Origin: an uncultured Verrucomicrobiales bacterium
GTDB lineage: Bacteria > Verrucomicrobiota > Verrucomicrobiia > Verrucomicrobiales > Akkermansiaceae
Direction of reading: 5' to 3'
NCBI GenBank assembly: GCA_937893015.1
Contig: CALBJX010000112.1
Location: 1 to 8,463, forward strand
Length of the DNA stretch: 8,463 nucleotides
Shown: positions 1-6,859 of the stretch, in pieces
Layout: every line of letters begins with the position of its first letter
Position numbering within the stretch: position 1 is the first letter of the stretch
Notes under the pieces: generated by a model
The model's input: only the letters and a program-made list of their open reading frames with translations
What the model was told of the DNA's origin: nothing
Database searches by the model: none
Translations under genes and position numbers: made by a program

Positions 1-55
1 GTACATCGTACATCGTACTTCGTACATTCAGTTCGACAAACTGCTCATTTGTCGA
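1..55 (+). repeat. Dispersed repeat copy A: GTACATC heptamer array plus hairpin
   Basis: Four period-7 units (GTACATC, GTACATC, GTACTTC, GTACATT) occupy 1-28. A short linker follows, then a hairpin with an 8-bp stem TCGACAAA/TTTGTCGA (33-40 with 48-55) and the 7-base loop CTGCTCA. Bases 1-40 are identical to the reverse complement of 8422-8461 at the other end of the window. The array starts at base 1, so it probably continues outside. It lies about 50 bases before the plsX promoter. It could be a REP-like interspersed element; no open reading frame or transposase accompanies it. Confidence 0.85.
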
Positions 56-103
56 CTCGCTCTGCATTCGTCCGTTGTTTCCTCCTGCTGCCCTGTTTTG
101 GAA

Positions 104-136
104 TTGACAGGTGAGAGCTATATCTGATAGTATACT
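104..136 (+). promoter_or_regulatory. Probable promoter of the plsX unit
   Basis: A perfect -35 hexamer TTGACA lies at 104-109. Two -10 candidates follow: GATAGT at 126-131 with a 16-base spacer, and the better-matching TATACT at 131-136 with a spacer of 21 bases, which is too long. Either would start transcription around 138-143, giving a leader of roughly 20-27 bases before the plsX ATG. The region is AT-rich compared with the neighbouring coding DNA. Confidence 0.5.
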
Positions 137-164
137 CCACAAATAAGACCCCTTTCTGCTTTCC

Positions 165-1208
165 ATGAAGCTCGCACTGGACGCCATGGGCGGCGATAAT
201 GCCCCGCAAATCAACATCGACGGCGCGAAACTCGCGCTGGCGGAAATCCCGACTCTCGAAAAACTTTACCTTGTGGGACGCGAGGAGGAGCTGCGCCCGC
301 TCTGCGAAGCCGCAGGGATTGCAAACGACCCGCGCGTGGTCATCACGCATGCGCCCGAGGTGGTGACCATGGAAGAGAGCGGGCTCATGGCCGTGCGCCA
401 GAAAAAGCATTCCTCCATGAGCATCGCCGTGGATTTGGTGAAGAGCGGCGAATGCGACGCCGTGCTCTCTGCGGGCAACACGGGCGCCGCCGTGGCGGCG
501 AGCACCATCAAGCTGCGCCTGCTGCCGGGTGTGGAGCGCGCGGGCATCGTCTCCATCCTGCCCAGCGTACACGGCCACACCTTGGTGACGGACACGGGCG
601 CCAACCCCGATGCCAAGCCCAGCCACCTTGTCGGCTATGCCGTGATGGGTGCGCTGATGGCCAAGTACATCTACAACCGCCCCGAACCGCAGGTGGGCGT
701 GATGAGCAACGGCACGGAAGACTGCAAGGGCAGCGAATTCTCCAAGGAAACCTACAAGCTCATGGCCGAGCTGAACAAAGAAGGGCTTTTCCCCTTCACC
801 TTCATCGGCAACTGCGAGGGGCACGACATCTTTGAGACGGAGCTCGACGTCGCCCTGACGGACGGCTTCACGGGCAACATCCTGCTCAAGAGCGTGGAAG
901 CCACCGCCAAGTTCTTCTCCCACACGCTCAAGGGCCACATTAAGGAGAGCGCCCTCGCCATGCTGGGCGCCCTGCTCATGAAGGGCCCCGTCTTCAACAA
1001 GCTCTCCGCCCGCATGAACCCCGACGCCATCGGCGGCAACCCGCTCATGGGCGTGAACGGCGTGTCCATCATTGCCCACGGCTCCGCGAACGGCACGGCC
1101 ATCCTGAACGCCATGCGCATGGCGGAGGCCATGTGCCGGAACAACATCAACGACCGCATCATCGCCGCCATGGAGCCCATCAGTGCGGCGTTGAAGGCCC
1201 GCGGCTAA
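165..1208 (+). CDS. plsX: Phosphate acyltransferase PlsX
   Basis: PlsX makes acyl-phosphate from acyl-ACP and inorganic phosphate, the donor used by PlsY to acylate glycerol-3-phosphate in membrane phospholipid synthesis. It works in the cytosol at the membrane face. The 347 residues match the usual family length of about 330-350. Visible family motifs are the N-terminal LALDAMGGDNAP, SAGNTGAAVAAS, TDTGANPDAKP, a GTEDCKGSE segment where most members have G-E-E-x-x-K-G, GNCEGHDIF, DVALTDGFTGNILLKS, and the C-terminal GGNPLMGVNGVSIIAHGSANG. The start at 165 places MGGD at residues 8-11 as expected. It is the first gene of a unit with two U32-like genes. The usual neighbours rpmF (upstream) and fabH (downstream) are absent here. 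No SD is seen before the ATG. Confidence 0.97.
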   Translation: MKLALDAMGGDNAPQINIDGAKLALAEIPTLEKLYLVGREEELRPLCEAAGIANDPRVVITHAPEVVTMEESGLMAVRQKKHSSMSIAVDLVKSGECDAVLSAGNTGAAVAASTIKLRLLPGVERAGIVSILPSVHGHTLVTDTGANPDAKPSHLVGYAVMGALMAKYIYNRPEPQVGVMSNGTEDCKGSEFSKETYKLMAELNKEGLFPFTFIGNCEGHDIFETELDVALTDGFTGNILLKSVEATAKFFSHTLKGHIKESALAMLGALLMKGPVFNKLSARMNPDAIGGNPLMGVNGVSIIAHGSANGTAILNAMRMAEAMCRNNINDRIIAAMEPISAALKARG

Positions 1209-1226
1209 CCTCTTTTCACTCTTGCC

Positions 1227-2192
1227 ATGGCGGCTCTTTCTCCCTATCTCAATCCGCTCTGGGCGGATGCCGTGTGGGATGTCTCGGGCGCGTTCGTCAA
1301 CGACCGCGAGCTGACCTCCTTCTTCGACTTCTGCAAGCTGGCGCTGGGCTTCGAGCCCTTCCACATCGTGCATGGGGCGCCGCTCTGCAAGTGGAACAGC
1401 GGGCGCGTGCTCTCCCACCTCATGCGCGAGGCGGAGGAAATGCGCACCGCCGGGCTGGAGTACGAGAAGCGCAACATCGCGATGTACCTCACCTTCACCA
1501 ACCTGCTGCTGAAGGAAGAGGATTTGAAGGACCCGCTGGGCAACGCGCTCTGCGTCTTCACGCAACGCCACAACCCCACGGGGCGCAACGCTGTTATTCT
1601 CGCCTCCGATGTGCTCCGCAAGCACCTGCGCGACACCTACCCCAAGCTGAAGCTCGTCTCCTCCATCCTGAAAATCACCAACGGCGGCGGCAAGGGCAAG
1701 CTCGACAAATACCTTGAACTGGCCGAGCAGTACGACGAGGTGATGGTGCACCCCGACGATGTGCTGAACTACGACCTGCTGGAGAAGCTCGAGAACAAGG
1801 AGCGCTATATCTTGCTGGTGAACGAATACTGCATCCGCAACTGCCCGCTGCGCCCCTACCACTACGACACGCTCTCCCGCACGGCGCTGGACTACTTCGG
1901 CTTCGACGCCTCTGTCTTCGACGGCAAGCAGGCCAACAACGGCTGCCGCAGCCTCTACACCCTGCTCACCGATCCGAACAAGAGCGTGCTGGCCCTCAAC
2001 ACGCCGGAAATCGCCCGCCTGCGTGAGATGGGTTTCCGCCATTTCAAGGTGCAGGGGCGCGGTCATGCGAACGGCACCTCCATCCTCTTCGACCTCCTCC
2101 GCCTCGTCCTGCGCAACGATGCCATGGACGAGAACGCCATGCACACCATCGGCCAGCTTTTCTGGGAAGCGATGACACCCCCTGCCCTCTGA
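1227..2192 (+). CDS. U32-peptidase-like protein with four candidate Fe-S cysteines
   Basis: The 321-residue soluble protein has no signal peptide or membrane segment. Its layout resembles divergent members of the U32 peptidase/UbiU-UbiV superfamily (TIM-barrel-like): HIVHGAPLCKW near residues 46-55, VNEYCIRNCPLRPYH at 198-212, NNGC at 237-240 and HFKVQGRG at 272-279, the last recalling the K-I-E-G-R box of U32 proteins. Cys54, Cys202, Cys206 and Cys240 are spaced like the 4Fe-4S ligands of UbiU/UbiV. Known relatives carry out proteolysis or oxygen-independent hydroxylation of ubiquinone precursors, tRNA or rRNA; which of these applies here cannot be read from the sequence. It follows plsX by 18 bases and precedes its paralogue by 4, so the three are probably one transcript. 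No SD is seen; the ATG follows CC. The family call is from memory of motifs, so it is tentative at the level of function. Confidence 0.7.
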   Translation: MAALSPYLNPLWADAVWDVSGAFVNDRELTSFFDFCKLALGFEPFHIVHGAPLCKWNSGRVLSHLMREAEEMRTAGLEYEKRNIAMYLTFTNLLLKEEDLKDPLGNALCVFTQRHNPTGRNAVILASDVLRKHLRDTYPKLKLVSSILKITNGGGKGKLDKYLELAEQYDEVMVHPDDVLNYDLLEKLENKERYILLVNEYCIRNCPLRPYHYDTLSRTALDYFGFDASVFDGKQANNGCRSLYTLLTDPNKSVLALNTPEIARLREMGFRHFKVQGRGHANGTSILFDLLRLVLRNDAMDENAMHTIGQLFWEAMTPPAL

Positions 2193-2196
2193 CACC

Positions 2197-3258
2197 ATGA
2201 GCACCACCACTTCCGACGGCGGGCAGCAGCTCAGCCAAGAACAGATTCTCGACAGCCTCCGCTTCCTGACCGCGGACTACTGCCCGAAGGCTACATGGAC
2301 CGTCGGCGGCGCCTTCCGCTACGACGAGCACCTGCTGCCGCTCATCACCTTCTTCGCCACCAATCTCGGCGTGCGCAGCATCGACAACGTGGCGGGTGCG
2401 CCGCCCTGCCCGTGGACACTGGATTACTTTGTGCAGCGCCGCCCCTTCCCCATCGGCAAGTTCTGCGACCTGCTGGAAACCTATGCCCGCAACAACGTGG
2501 GCGTGCGGTTGGTGTTCGACAATCCCTTTGTGGATGCCGCCGACCTCGATGACCCCTTCTGTGCGATGATGATTAAGGAGTTTTACGCCCGAGACCGCGT
2601 GCGCAAGAACCGCATCATTGTCGCCTCCGATGCCGTGGCGGACAAAGTTCACGCGCTCTGCCCGCGCATCCCCGTGGACTGCCACTACAACCGCCTCATT
2701 GCGGAGACCGCCCCGCGCGATGCCGCGCTGTACAACACATTGCTCGAGCGCTACAAGCGCGTCTGCCTGCACCCCGCCGATGCCGCAAACACGGCCCTTC
2801 TCGCAGGCATCACCGAGCCGCAGCGGCTCGACGCCGTCCTCAACGACCCGTCCCTTCGCGCCAACGGACGCCGCCGCGAACACCTGCAACTGCTGGCCGA
2901 GATGCGCCGCCGCCCCTATGACACCACGCTCATGGCCCGCCGCGCCGAGCTGGTGAACGCCATGGAGGGCAACCGATTCTCCCCCGCCGCCCTCGCGCAG
3001 AAATCCGCCTGCACCCTGACCCGCGCCGAGGCACAACAGCTGCACGACGCCGACATCCGCTCCTTCATCATCCAGTCCCAGCATTTCCGCAACGAAAACA
3101 CTCTATTGTGGGATATTTTCCAATGCATGTTCTCCTACTCCCCCGAGAACATCAACAAACACGCCCTCATCGCCTCCTCCGCCATGGCGGAATACGGCAA
3201 GCCCAAGGGCAACCTGCCCAGCGGATTGAAGCAGTTCGCCTTCTCGCAGTACGAGTGA
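2197..3258 (+). CDS. Diverged paralogue of the preceding U32-like protein, cysteines lost
   Basis: This 353-residue soluble protein is colinear with the upstream protein: WTVGGAFRYDEHL against WDVSGAFVNDREL, DNVAGAPPCPW against HIVHGAPLCKW, NRIIVASDAVADK against NAVILASDVLRKH, KRVCLHPADAANTALL against DEVMVHPDDVLNYDLL, and ADIRSFIIQSQHF against MGFRHFKVQGRGH. Where the first protein has VNEYCIRNCPLRPYH, this one has LNDPSLRANGRRREH (215-229): both cysteines are replaced although N, R and H framework positions remain. Only Cys71, matching Cys54, survives. The FKVQGR box has become FIIQSQ. It has an extra C-terminal tail of about 35 residues (FSYSPENIN to the end). It is probably a structural or regulatory partner rather than an active enzyme. 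It begins 4 bases after the previous stop, has no SD, and is followed by a strong terminator. Confidence 0.75.
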   Translation: MSTTTSDGGQQLSQEQILDSLRFLTADYCPKATWTVGGAFRYDEHLLPLITFFATNLGVRSIDNVAGAPPCPWTLDYFVQRRPFPIGKFCDLLETYARNNVGVRLVFDNPFVDAADLDDPFCAMMIKEFYARDRVRKNRIIVASDAVADKVHALCPRIPVDCHYNRLIAETAPRDAALYNTLLERYKRVCLHPADAANTALLAGITEPQRLDAVLNDPSLRANGRRREHLQLLAEMRRRPYDTTLMARRAELVNAMEGNRFSPAALAQKSACTLTRAEAQQLHDADIRSFIIQSQHFRNENTLLWDIFQCMFSYSPENINKHALIASSAMAEYGKPKGNLPSGLKQFAFSQYE

Positions 3259-3305
3259 TAAGAGAATGACGCCTTGTGAAGCGTGTGCGCTCTCGGCGCA
3301 GGAAA

Positions 3306-3341
3306 GAAAAACGGTCTGATGCCTGCATCAGACCGTTTTTT
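3306..3341 (+). terminator. Strong intrinsic terminator closing the plsX unit
   Basis: The arms ACGGTCTGATGC (3311-3322) and GCATCAGACCGT (3325-3336) are perfect reverse complements; opening the last C-G pair gives a CCTG tetraloop. A run of six T (3336-3341) follows, and an A-rich run (3307-3311) precedes the stem, so it could also work on the opposite strand. It ends about 107 bases before the ppk1 ATG and separates the two rightward units. Confidence 0.93.
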
Positions 3342-3407
3342 GTCGGAGAGCGAGCCGGATGCGACACACCTCCCGTCAAAAATCTCCTATCATATATCAC
3401 ATATTCC

Positions 3408-3436
3408 TTTCCATGCCGCGCCTGCTGTGGTATGTT
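3408..3436 (+). promoter_or_regulatory. Probable extended -10 promoter of ppk1
   Basis: TTTCCA (3408-3413, four of six matches to TTGACA) is separated by 17 bases from TATGTT (3431-3436), which is preceded by TGG, the extended -10 element. An AT-rich stretch at 3379-3407 could act as an UP element. Transcription would begin about 3443, leaving a leader of only about four or five bases before the ATG at 3448. Confidence 0.6.
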
Positions 3437-3447
3437 GCTATGGACAC

Positions 3448-5532
3448 ATGTATATCAACCGCGAGATTTCCTGGCTGGAGTTTAACCAGCGCGTCCTGAG
3501 ACAGGGGCAACGCACGGAGCTGCCCCTGCTGGAGCGTGTCAAATTCCTGTCCATCACGGCGAGCAACTTGGATGAGTTCTTCCAGGTGCGCGTGGGCGGG
3601 CTGGTGCTGCTGCGCCAGAGCGGCAAGGGGAAACCCGACCTGACGGGGCTCTCCCCCGCGGAACAGCTGGAGCTCATCCACGACCGCGTGGAACGCATGA
3701 TGGGCGAGCAGTACGCCCTGCTGGAAGAGTTGCGCGAGCCCTTGCAGGAGGCGGGGCTCTACCCCCTGCCCATGGCGGCGCTCAACGAGGCGCAGCGTCT
3801 CGCGCTGGAGGATTATTTCACGCTGAATGTGGCTCCCCTGCTCACCCCCATTGCTATGGAGCGCGAGCACCCGCCCCTGCTGCCCAACCTCGCGCTCATC
3901 GTGGGTGCGGAGCTGCTGGCCGAGGAGGCCGACGAGAGCCGGTTCATCGCCGTCACGCTGCCCGATTCCCTGCCCCGCTGCATCCGCTCCGCAGCGCTGG
4001 GCAAGCAGGGCTACGTGCTGCTGGAGGAGCTGGTCATGAGCTTCCTCCACAAGCTCTTCCCCGGGGAGCGCGTGGTGAACATGGCACCCTTCCGCGTCAC
4101 CCGCAACGGCGACATTGCCGTGGAGGAAGAAGAGGGCGGCGACCTCGCCCGCGAGATGGAGGAGGTGCTCGTCGCACGCAAGTTCTCCGACTGCGTGCGT
4201 CTGGAGCTCCCCGCCGACACCCCCGCAGACTTCTCCGTGCGCATTGCCCGCGTGTGCCATGCGTTGGATGTGGCCGTCTGGCGCGTGCCCGGCTTCCTGC
4301 GCCTCGTGGACCTTCGAGAGATTGCCGAGGCGCCCGGGCATGAGCAGCTCAAGGTCGAGCCGTGGACCGGCCATACCCCCGCCGATGTGGACCCGAACAT
4401 CTCCATGTTCGAGAACATTGCGCAGGGCGACATCCTCATCCACAACCCGTTTGAAAGCTACGAACCCGTCGTGCGGCTCATCGAAGAAGCGTCCGCCGAC
4501 CCCGATGTGCTCGCCATCAAGCAGGTGCTGTACCGCACCGCCCCTGCCTCGCGCTTCATCGCCGCGCTCTGCCGCGCCGCGGAGAGCGGCAAGCAGGTGA
4601 CCGTGCTCGTGGAGCTCAAAGCCCGCTTCGATGAACGCCACAATCTCGCGCAGGTCGCCAAGCTGCAACGCGCGGGCGTGCAGGTCATTTACGGTGTGAA
4701 GGGCTTCAAGACGCACGCGAAAATCATGCTCATCGTGCGCCGCGAGAACGGGACGCTGCGCCGCTACTGTCACTTCGGCACCGGCAACTACAACGAAAAG
4801 ACCGCCAAGCTCTACAGCGACCTCTCCCTGCTCACCTGCGAGGAGAATTTCGGCGCCGATGCCTCCCAGTTCTTCAACTCCGTGACGGGGCTCACGCGCC
4901 TCTCGCGCTTCCGCCGCCTGCACCCCAGCCCCGCCATGATGAAGGAGAAGCTGCTGGAGCTCATCGAGGCGGAGATTCAGCGTGCGCAGATGGGCGAGAG
5001 CGCGGAAATACGCGCCAAGATGAACTCCCTCAACGACGTGGACATGATGGAGGCGCTGGAACGCGCCGCCGAGGCGGGCGTGCAAATCCGCCTCAACATC
5101 CGCGGCATCTGCTGCTGGGCACCCACCACCGCCCGCGGCCGCGCCTGCACCCGCATCGTCTCCATTGTCGACCGCTACCTGGAGCACGCCCGCATCTTCA
5201 GCTTCCGCAACGGCGGCGACACGCTCTGCTACATCGCCAGCGCAGACTGGATGAGCCGCAACCTCGACCGCCGCGTGGAGCTCATGGTGCCCATCGAGGA
5301 GCCGCGCCTCGCCCGCCGCATCCGCAGCATTCTGGATGCCTGCTTCAAGGACACGGCGCAGGCCTCCCTCATCGAGGCGGACGGCAGCTCCCACCCCGTG
5401 CCGAACAAGGGAAAGAAAAAGCCCTTCGCCATGCAGGCCCACCTCCAGCACAAGGCCCGAGCCCAAGCCCGCACCCAGGAGCGAGCCAAACAACAGACAC
5501 TGGAGCCCCACCGGCCGAAGAAGGGAAATTGA
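3448..5532 (+). CDS. ppk1: Polyphosphate kinase 1
   Basis: PPK1 reversibly transfers the gamma phosphate of ATP onto polyphosphate, usually at the inner membrane. The 694 residues fit the family. The N-terminal domain opens with MYINREISWLEFNQRVL, then SITASNLDEFFQVRV (about 35-49), matching the ATP-contacting start of E. coli PPK. Catalytic-core signatures are IKQVLYRTA (Arg363) and ELKARFDER (Arg393), equivalent to the Mg-phosphate-binding arginines, KTHAKIML with the autophosphorylated His423, HFGTGNYNEKTAKLYSD (442-458), and VDRYLEHARIF with the second histidine His580. The loop 557-571 departs from the common P-G-V-x-G-x-S-x-N-I consensus. The last 40 residues or so are a basic, Gln-rich tail. 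The start at 3448 is chosen because the in-frame ATG at 3283 would read through the terminator. It is transcribed alone from its own promoter. Confidence 0.97.
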   Translation: MYINREISWLEFNQRVLRQGQRTELPLLERVKFLSITASNLDEFFQVRVGGLVLLRQSGKGKPDLTGLSPAEQLELIHDRVERMMGEQYALLEELREPLQEAGLYPLPMAALNEAQRLALEDYFTLNVAPLLTPIAMEREHPPLLPNLALIVGAELLAEEADESRFIAVTLPDSLPRCIRSAALGKQGYVLLEELVMSFLHKLFPGERVVNMAPFRVTRNGDIAVEEEEGGDLAREMEEVLVARKFSDCVRLELPADTPADFSVRIARVCHALDVAVWRVPGFLRLVDLREIAEAPGHEQLKVEPWTGHTPADVDPNISMFENIAQGDILIHNPFESYEPVVRLIEEASADPDVLAIKQVLYRTAPASRFIAALCRAAESGKQVTVLVELKARFDERHNLAQVAKLQRAGVQVIYGVKGFKTHAKIMLIVRRENGTLRRYCHFGTGNYNEKTAKLYSDLSLLTCEENFGADASQFFNSVTGLTRLSRFRRLHPSPAMMKEKLLELIEAEIQRAQMGESAEIRAKMNSLNDVDMMEALERAAEAGVQIRLNIRGICCWAPTTARGRACTRIVSIVDRYLEHARIFSFRNGGDTLCYIASADWMSRNLDRRVELMVPIEEPRLARRIRSILDACFKDTAQASLIEADGSSHPVPNKGKKKPFAMQAHLQHKARAQARTQERAKQQTLEPHRPKKGN

Positions 5533-5559
5533 CAAAGGGGGATTTTGGGGGTGTGCGAG

Positions 5560-5581
5560 GTGCGGAATCAGAATTCCGCAC
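5560..5581. terminator. Hairpin between convergent genes, possible bidirectional 3' end
   Basis: GTGCGGAAT (5560-5568) pairs perfectly with ATTCCGCAC (5573-5581) around the loop CAGA. It lies 28 bases after the ppk1 stop and 49 bases beyond the stop of the leftward gene. Neither side carries a T run directly after the stem, so it is not a classical intrinsic terminator. It may stabilise the 3' ends of both transcripts or assist Rho-dependent termination. Confidence 0.6.
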
Positions 5582-5630
5582 GGCGTCGGCGCACCATGAT
5601 TTGACCACGCCCACGGCGCCTCACCCCTTT

Positions 5631-6155
5631 TCAGACAGCGACGACATGCCGCGCCGTTAAAAATGCATCCAGCTCTGCCAATGCCCTTTTCTGCGTGGGG
5701 CATGCACGACGGCGGGCGCCGAGGGCAAGGGAGCAGGGTTTGCGGCCGGAGAAGCGGTAGGTATTGAGCCCGAGGCGCTGCAGACCCTCCAAACGCTGCT
5801 GCAGCTCAGTGTAGAAGAAAAGCGGGAGAGGGGCGCTCTCCGCAAGCTCGCAGAGGTCGATATCCACGGGCGGGGTCTGGCAGCGCAGGTTGGCGGCGAT
5901 AAGAGGCAGGCCGACTTGGTTCAGCACTTCTCTCAGGCGGGCAAAGAGGTATTCCAAGGGCACGGTCGGCAGGGGGCACTCCTGCTCCAGATAGAGCATG
6001 ACAGCCTGCGCTATCTCCGCGCGGAAGGGGATGTGATGAACGCCCGCCGCATCGGCGGCCTCTTGCAGCACGCGCTCCACCCAGTCACAACCATAATCGG
6101 AGATGACACAGTGCCCCGTTTGCAGGAGCGGGCGGTTGTTGCGGACGGCGACCAT
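5631..6155 (-). CDS. Unrecognised 174-residue protein downstream of nrdR
   Basis: I do not recognise this protein. It is predicted soluble, with no signal peptide or membrane segment. Seven cysteines lie at residues 16, 23, 60, 92, 102, 141 and 152 without a clear C-x-x-C pair. The middle (about 44-125) reads as amphipathic helices, such as AEIAQAVMLYLEQE and LFFYTELQQRLEGLQRLG. A basic patch GARRRAC at 146-152 follows CSLALG, before a helical C-terminus. The alternation of helix with a late Cys/Arg-rich segment suggests a nucleic-acid or partner-binding role, but this is only an impression. It starts 39 bases after the nrdR stop on the same strand, so the two are probably co-transcribed. Codon use is like that of the neighbours and the length is intact. 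No SD is visible before the ATG. Confidence 0.75.
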   Translation of the reverse strand: MVAVRNNRPLLQTGHCVISDYGCDWVERVLQEAADAAGVHHIPFRAEIAQAVMLYLEQECPLPTVPLEYLFARLREVLNQVGLPLIAANLRCQTPPVDIDLCELAESAPLPLFFYTELQQRLEGLQRLGLNTYRFSGRKPCSLALGARRRACPTQKRALAELDAFLTARHVVAV

Positions 6156-6194
6156 AGCGTGTAGCAGGAAAAGGATAGGAACGAAACGAGCGGA

Positions 6195-6683
6195 TTACAA
6201 CGGCAACTTGCGCTGCAAGGGGTCCTGTGCGGCCTTGACCTCCATGCGTCGAACAAGCTCGATGAACTCCTCCACCGTGCGGAACTGGCGGTACACGGAC
6301 ACATAGCGGATGTAGGCCACAGGGTCGATACTCTGGAGCTTTTCGATGACCTTCATGCCGATGATGTAGGAGGGCACCTCGCGCTGGTGGTCGCGGTGCA
6401 GATCTGCGATGATTTCGTCCACGGCGATATCGAGGCGGTCCATGCTCACGGGGCGCTTTTCGCAAGCCTTGATCATGCCGCTGAGGATTTTTTCGCGGTT
6501 GAGAGCCTCATGCATGTTATCGCGCTTGAGCACGCGGAGCTCCGTGCGCTCTATCTGCTCATAGGTCGTGTAGCGATAGCCGCAACGCAAACACTCGCGG
6601 CGGCGGCGGATACACGTGCCCTCCTTGGACATGCGCGAGTCGATGACCTTGTCATCCATGTGACCGCATTGAATACATCTCAT
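6195..6683 (-). CDS. nrdR: Transcriptional repressor NrdR
   Basis: NrdR is a nucleotide-sensing repressor of ribonucleotide reductase genes. It joins an N-terminal zinc ribbon to an ATP-cone domain. The zinc ligands are visible as C3-x2-C6 (MRCIQCGH) and C31-x2-C34 (ECLRCGY), with the KVIDSR and IRRRREC stretches and YRYTTYEQIE typical of the DNA-binding part. The ATP-cone follows from about residue 49: VLKRDNMHEALNREKILSGMIKACEKRPVS, then EVPSYIIGMKVIEKL and VAYIRYVSVYRQF. At 162 residues it is slightly longer than the E. coli protein (149), because of the tail RRMEVKAAQDPLQRKLPL. The start at 6683 puts the zinc ribbon at residue 3, as in all relatives; an upstream in-frame ATG at 6776 would add unrelated sequence. 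No ribonucleotide reductase gene is in the window. Confidence 0.97.
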   Translation of the reverse strand: MRCIQCGHMDDKVIDSRMSKEGTCIRRRRECLRCGYRYTTYEQIERTELRVLKRDNMHEALNREKILSGMIKACEKRPVSMDRLDIAVDEIIADLHRDHQREVPSYIIGMKVIEKLQSIDPVAYIRYVSVYRQFRTVEEFIELVRRMEVKAAQDPLQRKLPL

Positions 6684-6689
6684 GCGCCC

Positions 6690-6718
6690 AGCATACCACA
6701 GGATATGGTGCAAAAAAA
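6690..6718 (-). promoter_or_regulatory. Possible leaderless promoter of nrdR
   Basis: Read leftward, TGTGG precedes the -10 hexamer TATGCT (6695 to 6690), giving an extended -10 nearly identical to that before ppk1 (TGTGG-TATGTT). The start codon at 6683 begins seven bases after the hexamer, the usual distance to the first transcribed base, so the mRNA would be leaderless. The -35 region is only a T run (TTTTTT, 6718 to 6713). Confidence 0.5.
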
Positions 6719-6824
6719 GAAAAAGCGGTGCCACATCTTGTCGCTCTAGGGTTTTCCTGTGCGGGTGATACTTCACTTTTCCTGATTATTTGCCAACCGC
6801 AAGCCTTCCCCTCTCAAAAAAGGC

Positions 6825-6853
6825 TTTTCAGCAGGTGCATGCGGGTGTACAAT
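6825..6853 (+). promoter_or_regulatory. Probable leaderless promoter of the lipoprotein-trpS unit
   Basis: TTTTCA (6825-6830) and TACAAT (6848-6853) are separated by 17 bases, and TG directly abuts the -10. The GTG start at 6860 begins seven bases after the -10 hexamer, at the expected transcription start. This supports a leaderless GTG and argues against the in-frame ATG at 6839, which would lie upstream of the transcript. Confidence 0.55.
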
Positions 6854-6859
6854 GGGCGC

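Noticed and set aside
1..28. CRISPR array
   Set aside because: Seven-base units with no spacers and no cas genes; this is a short tandem repeat.
45..2210. 721-codon open frame on the minus strand opposite plsX and the first U32-like gene; similar antisense frames opposite ppk1 (3397-5703), the second U32-like gene (2044-3084), the lipoprotein (6773-7474) and trpS (7338-8414)
   Set aside because: Each has codons aligned base-for-base with the sense codons, so a stop can appear only where the sense gene uses TTA, CTA or TCA, which are rare here. Their translations are His/Gly/Ala/Val-rich without any family motif, while the sense frames have clear ones.
3283..3447. 55-codon in-frame N-terminal extension of ppk1 starting at 3283
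   Set aside because: It would translate through the intrinsic terminator and the promoter; the conserved PPK1 start (MYINREISWLEF) begins at 3448.
6684..6776. 31-codon extension of nrdR to an ATG at 6776
   Set aside because: NrdR proteins start directly before the zinc ribbon, and the extension overlaps the likely promoter.
6728..6859. Upstream extension of the lipoprotein to ATG 6728 or 6839
   Set aside because: The signal peptide is complete from 6860 and the -10 element lies at 6848-6853. The 6839 start remains a minor alternative.
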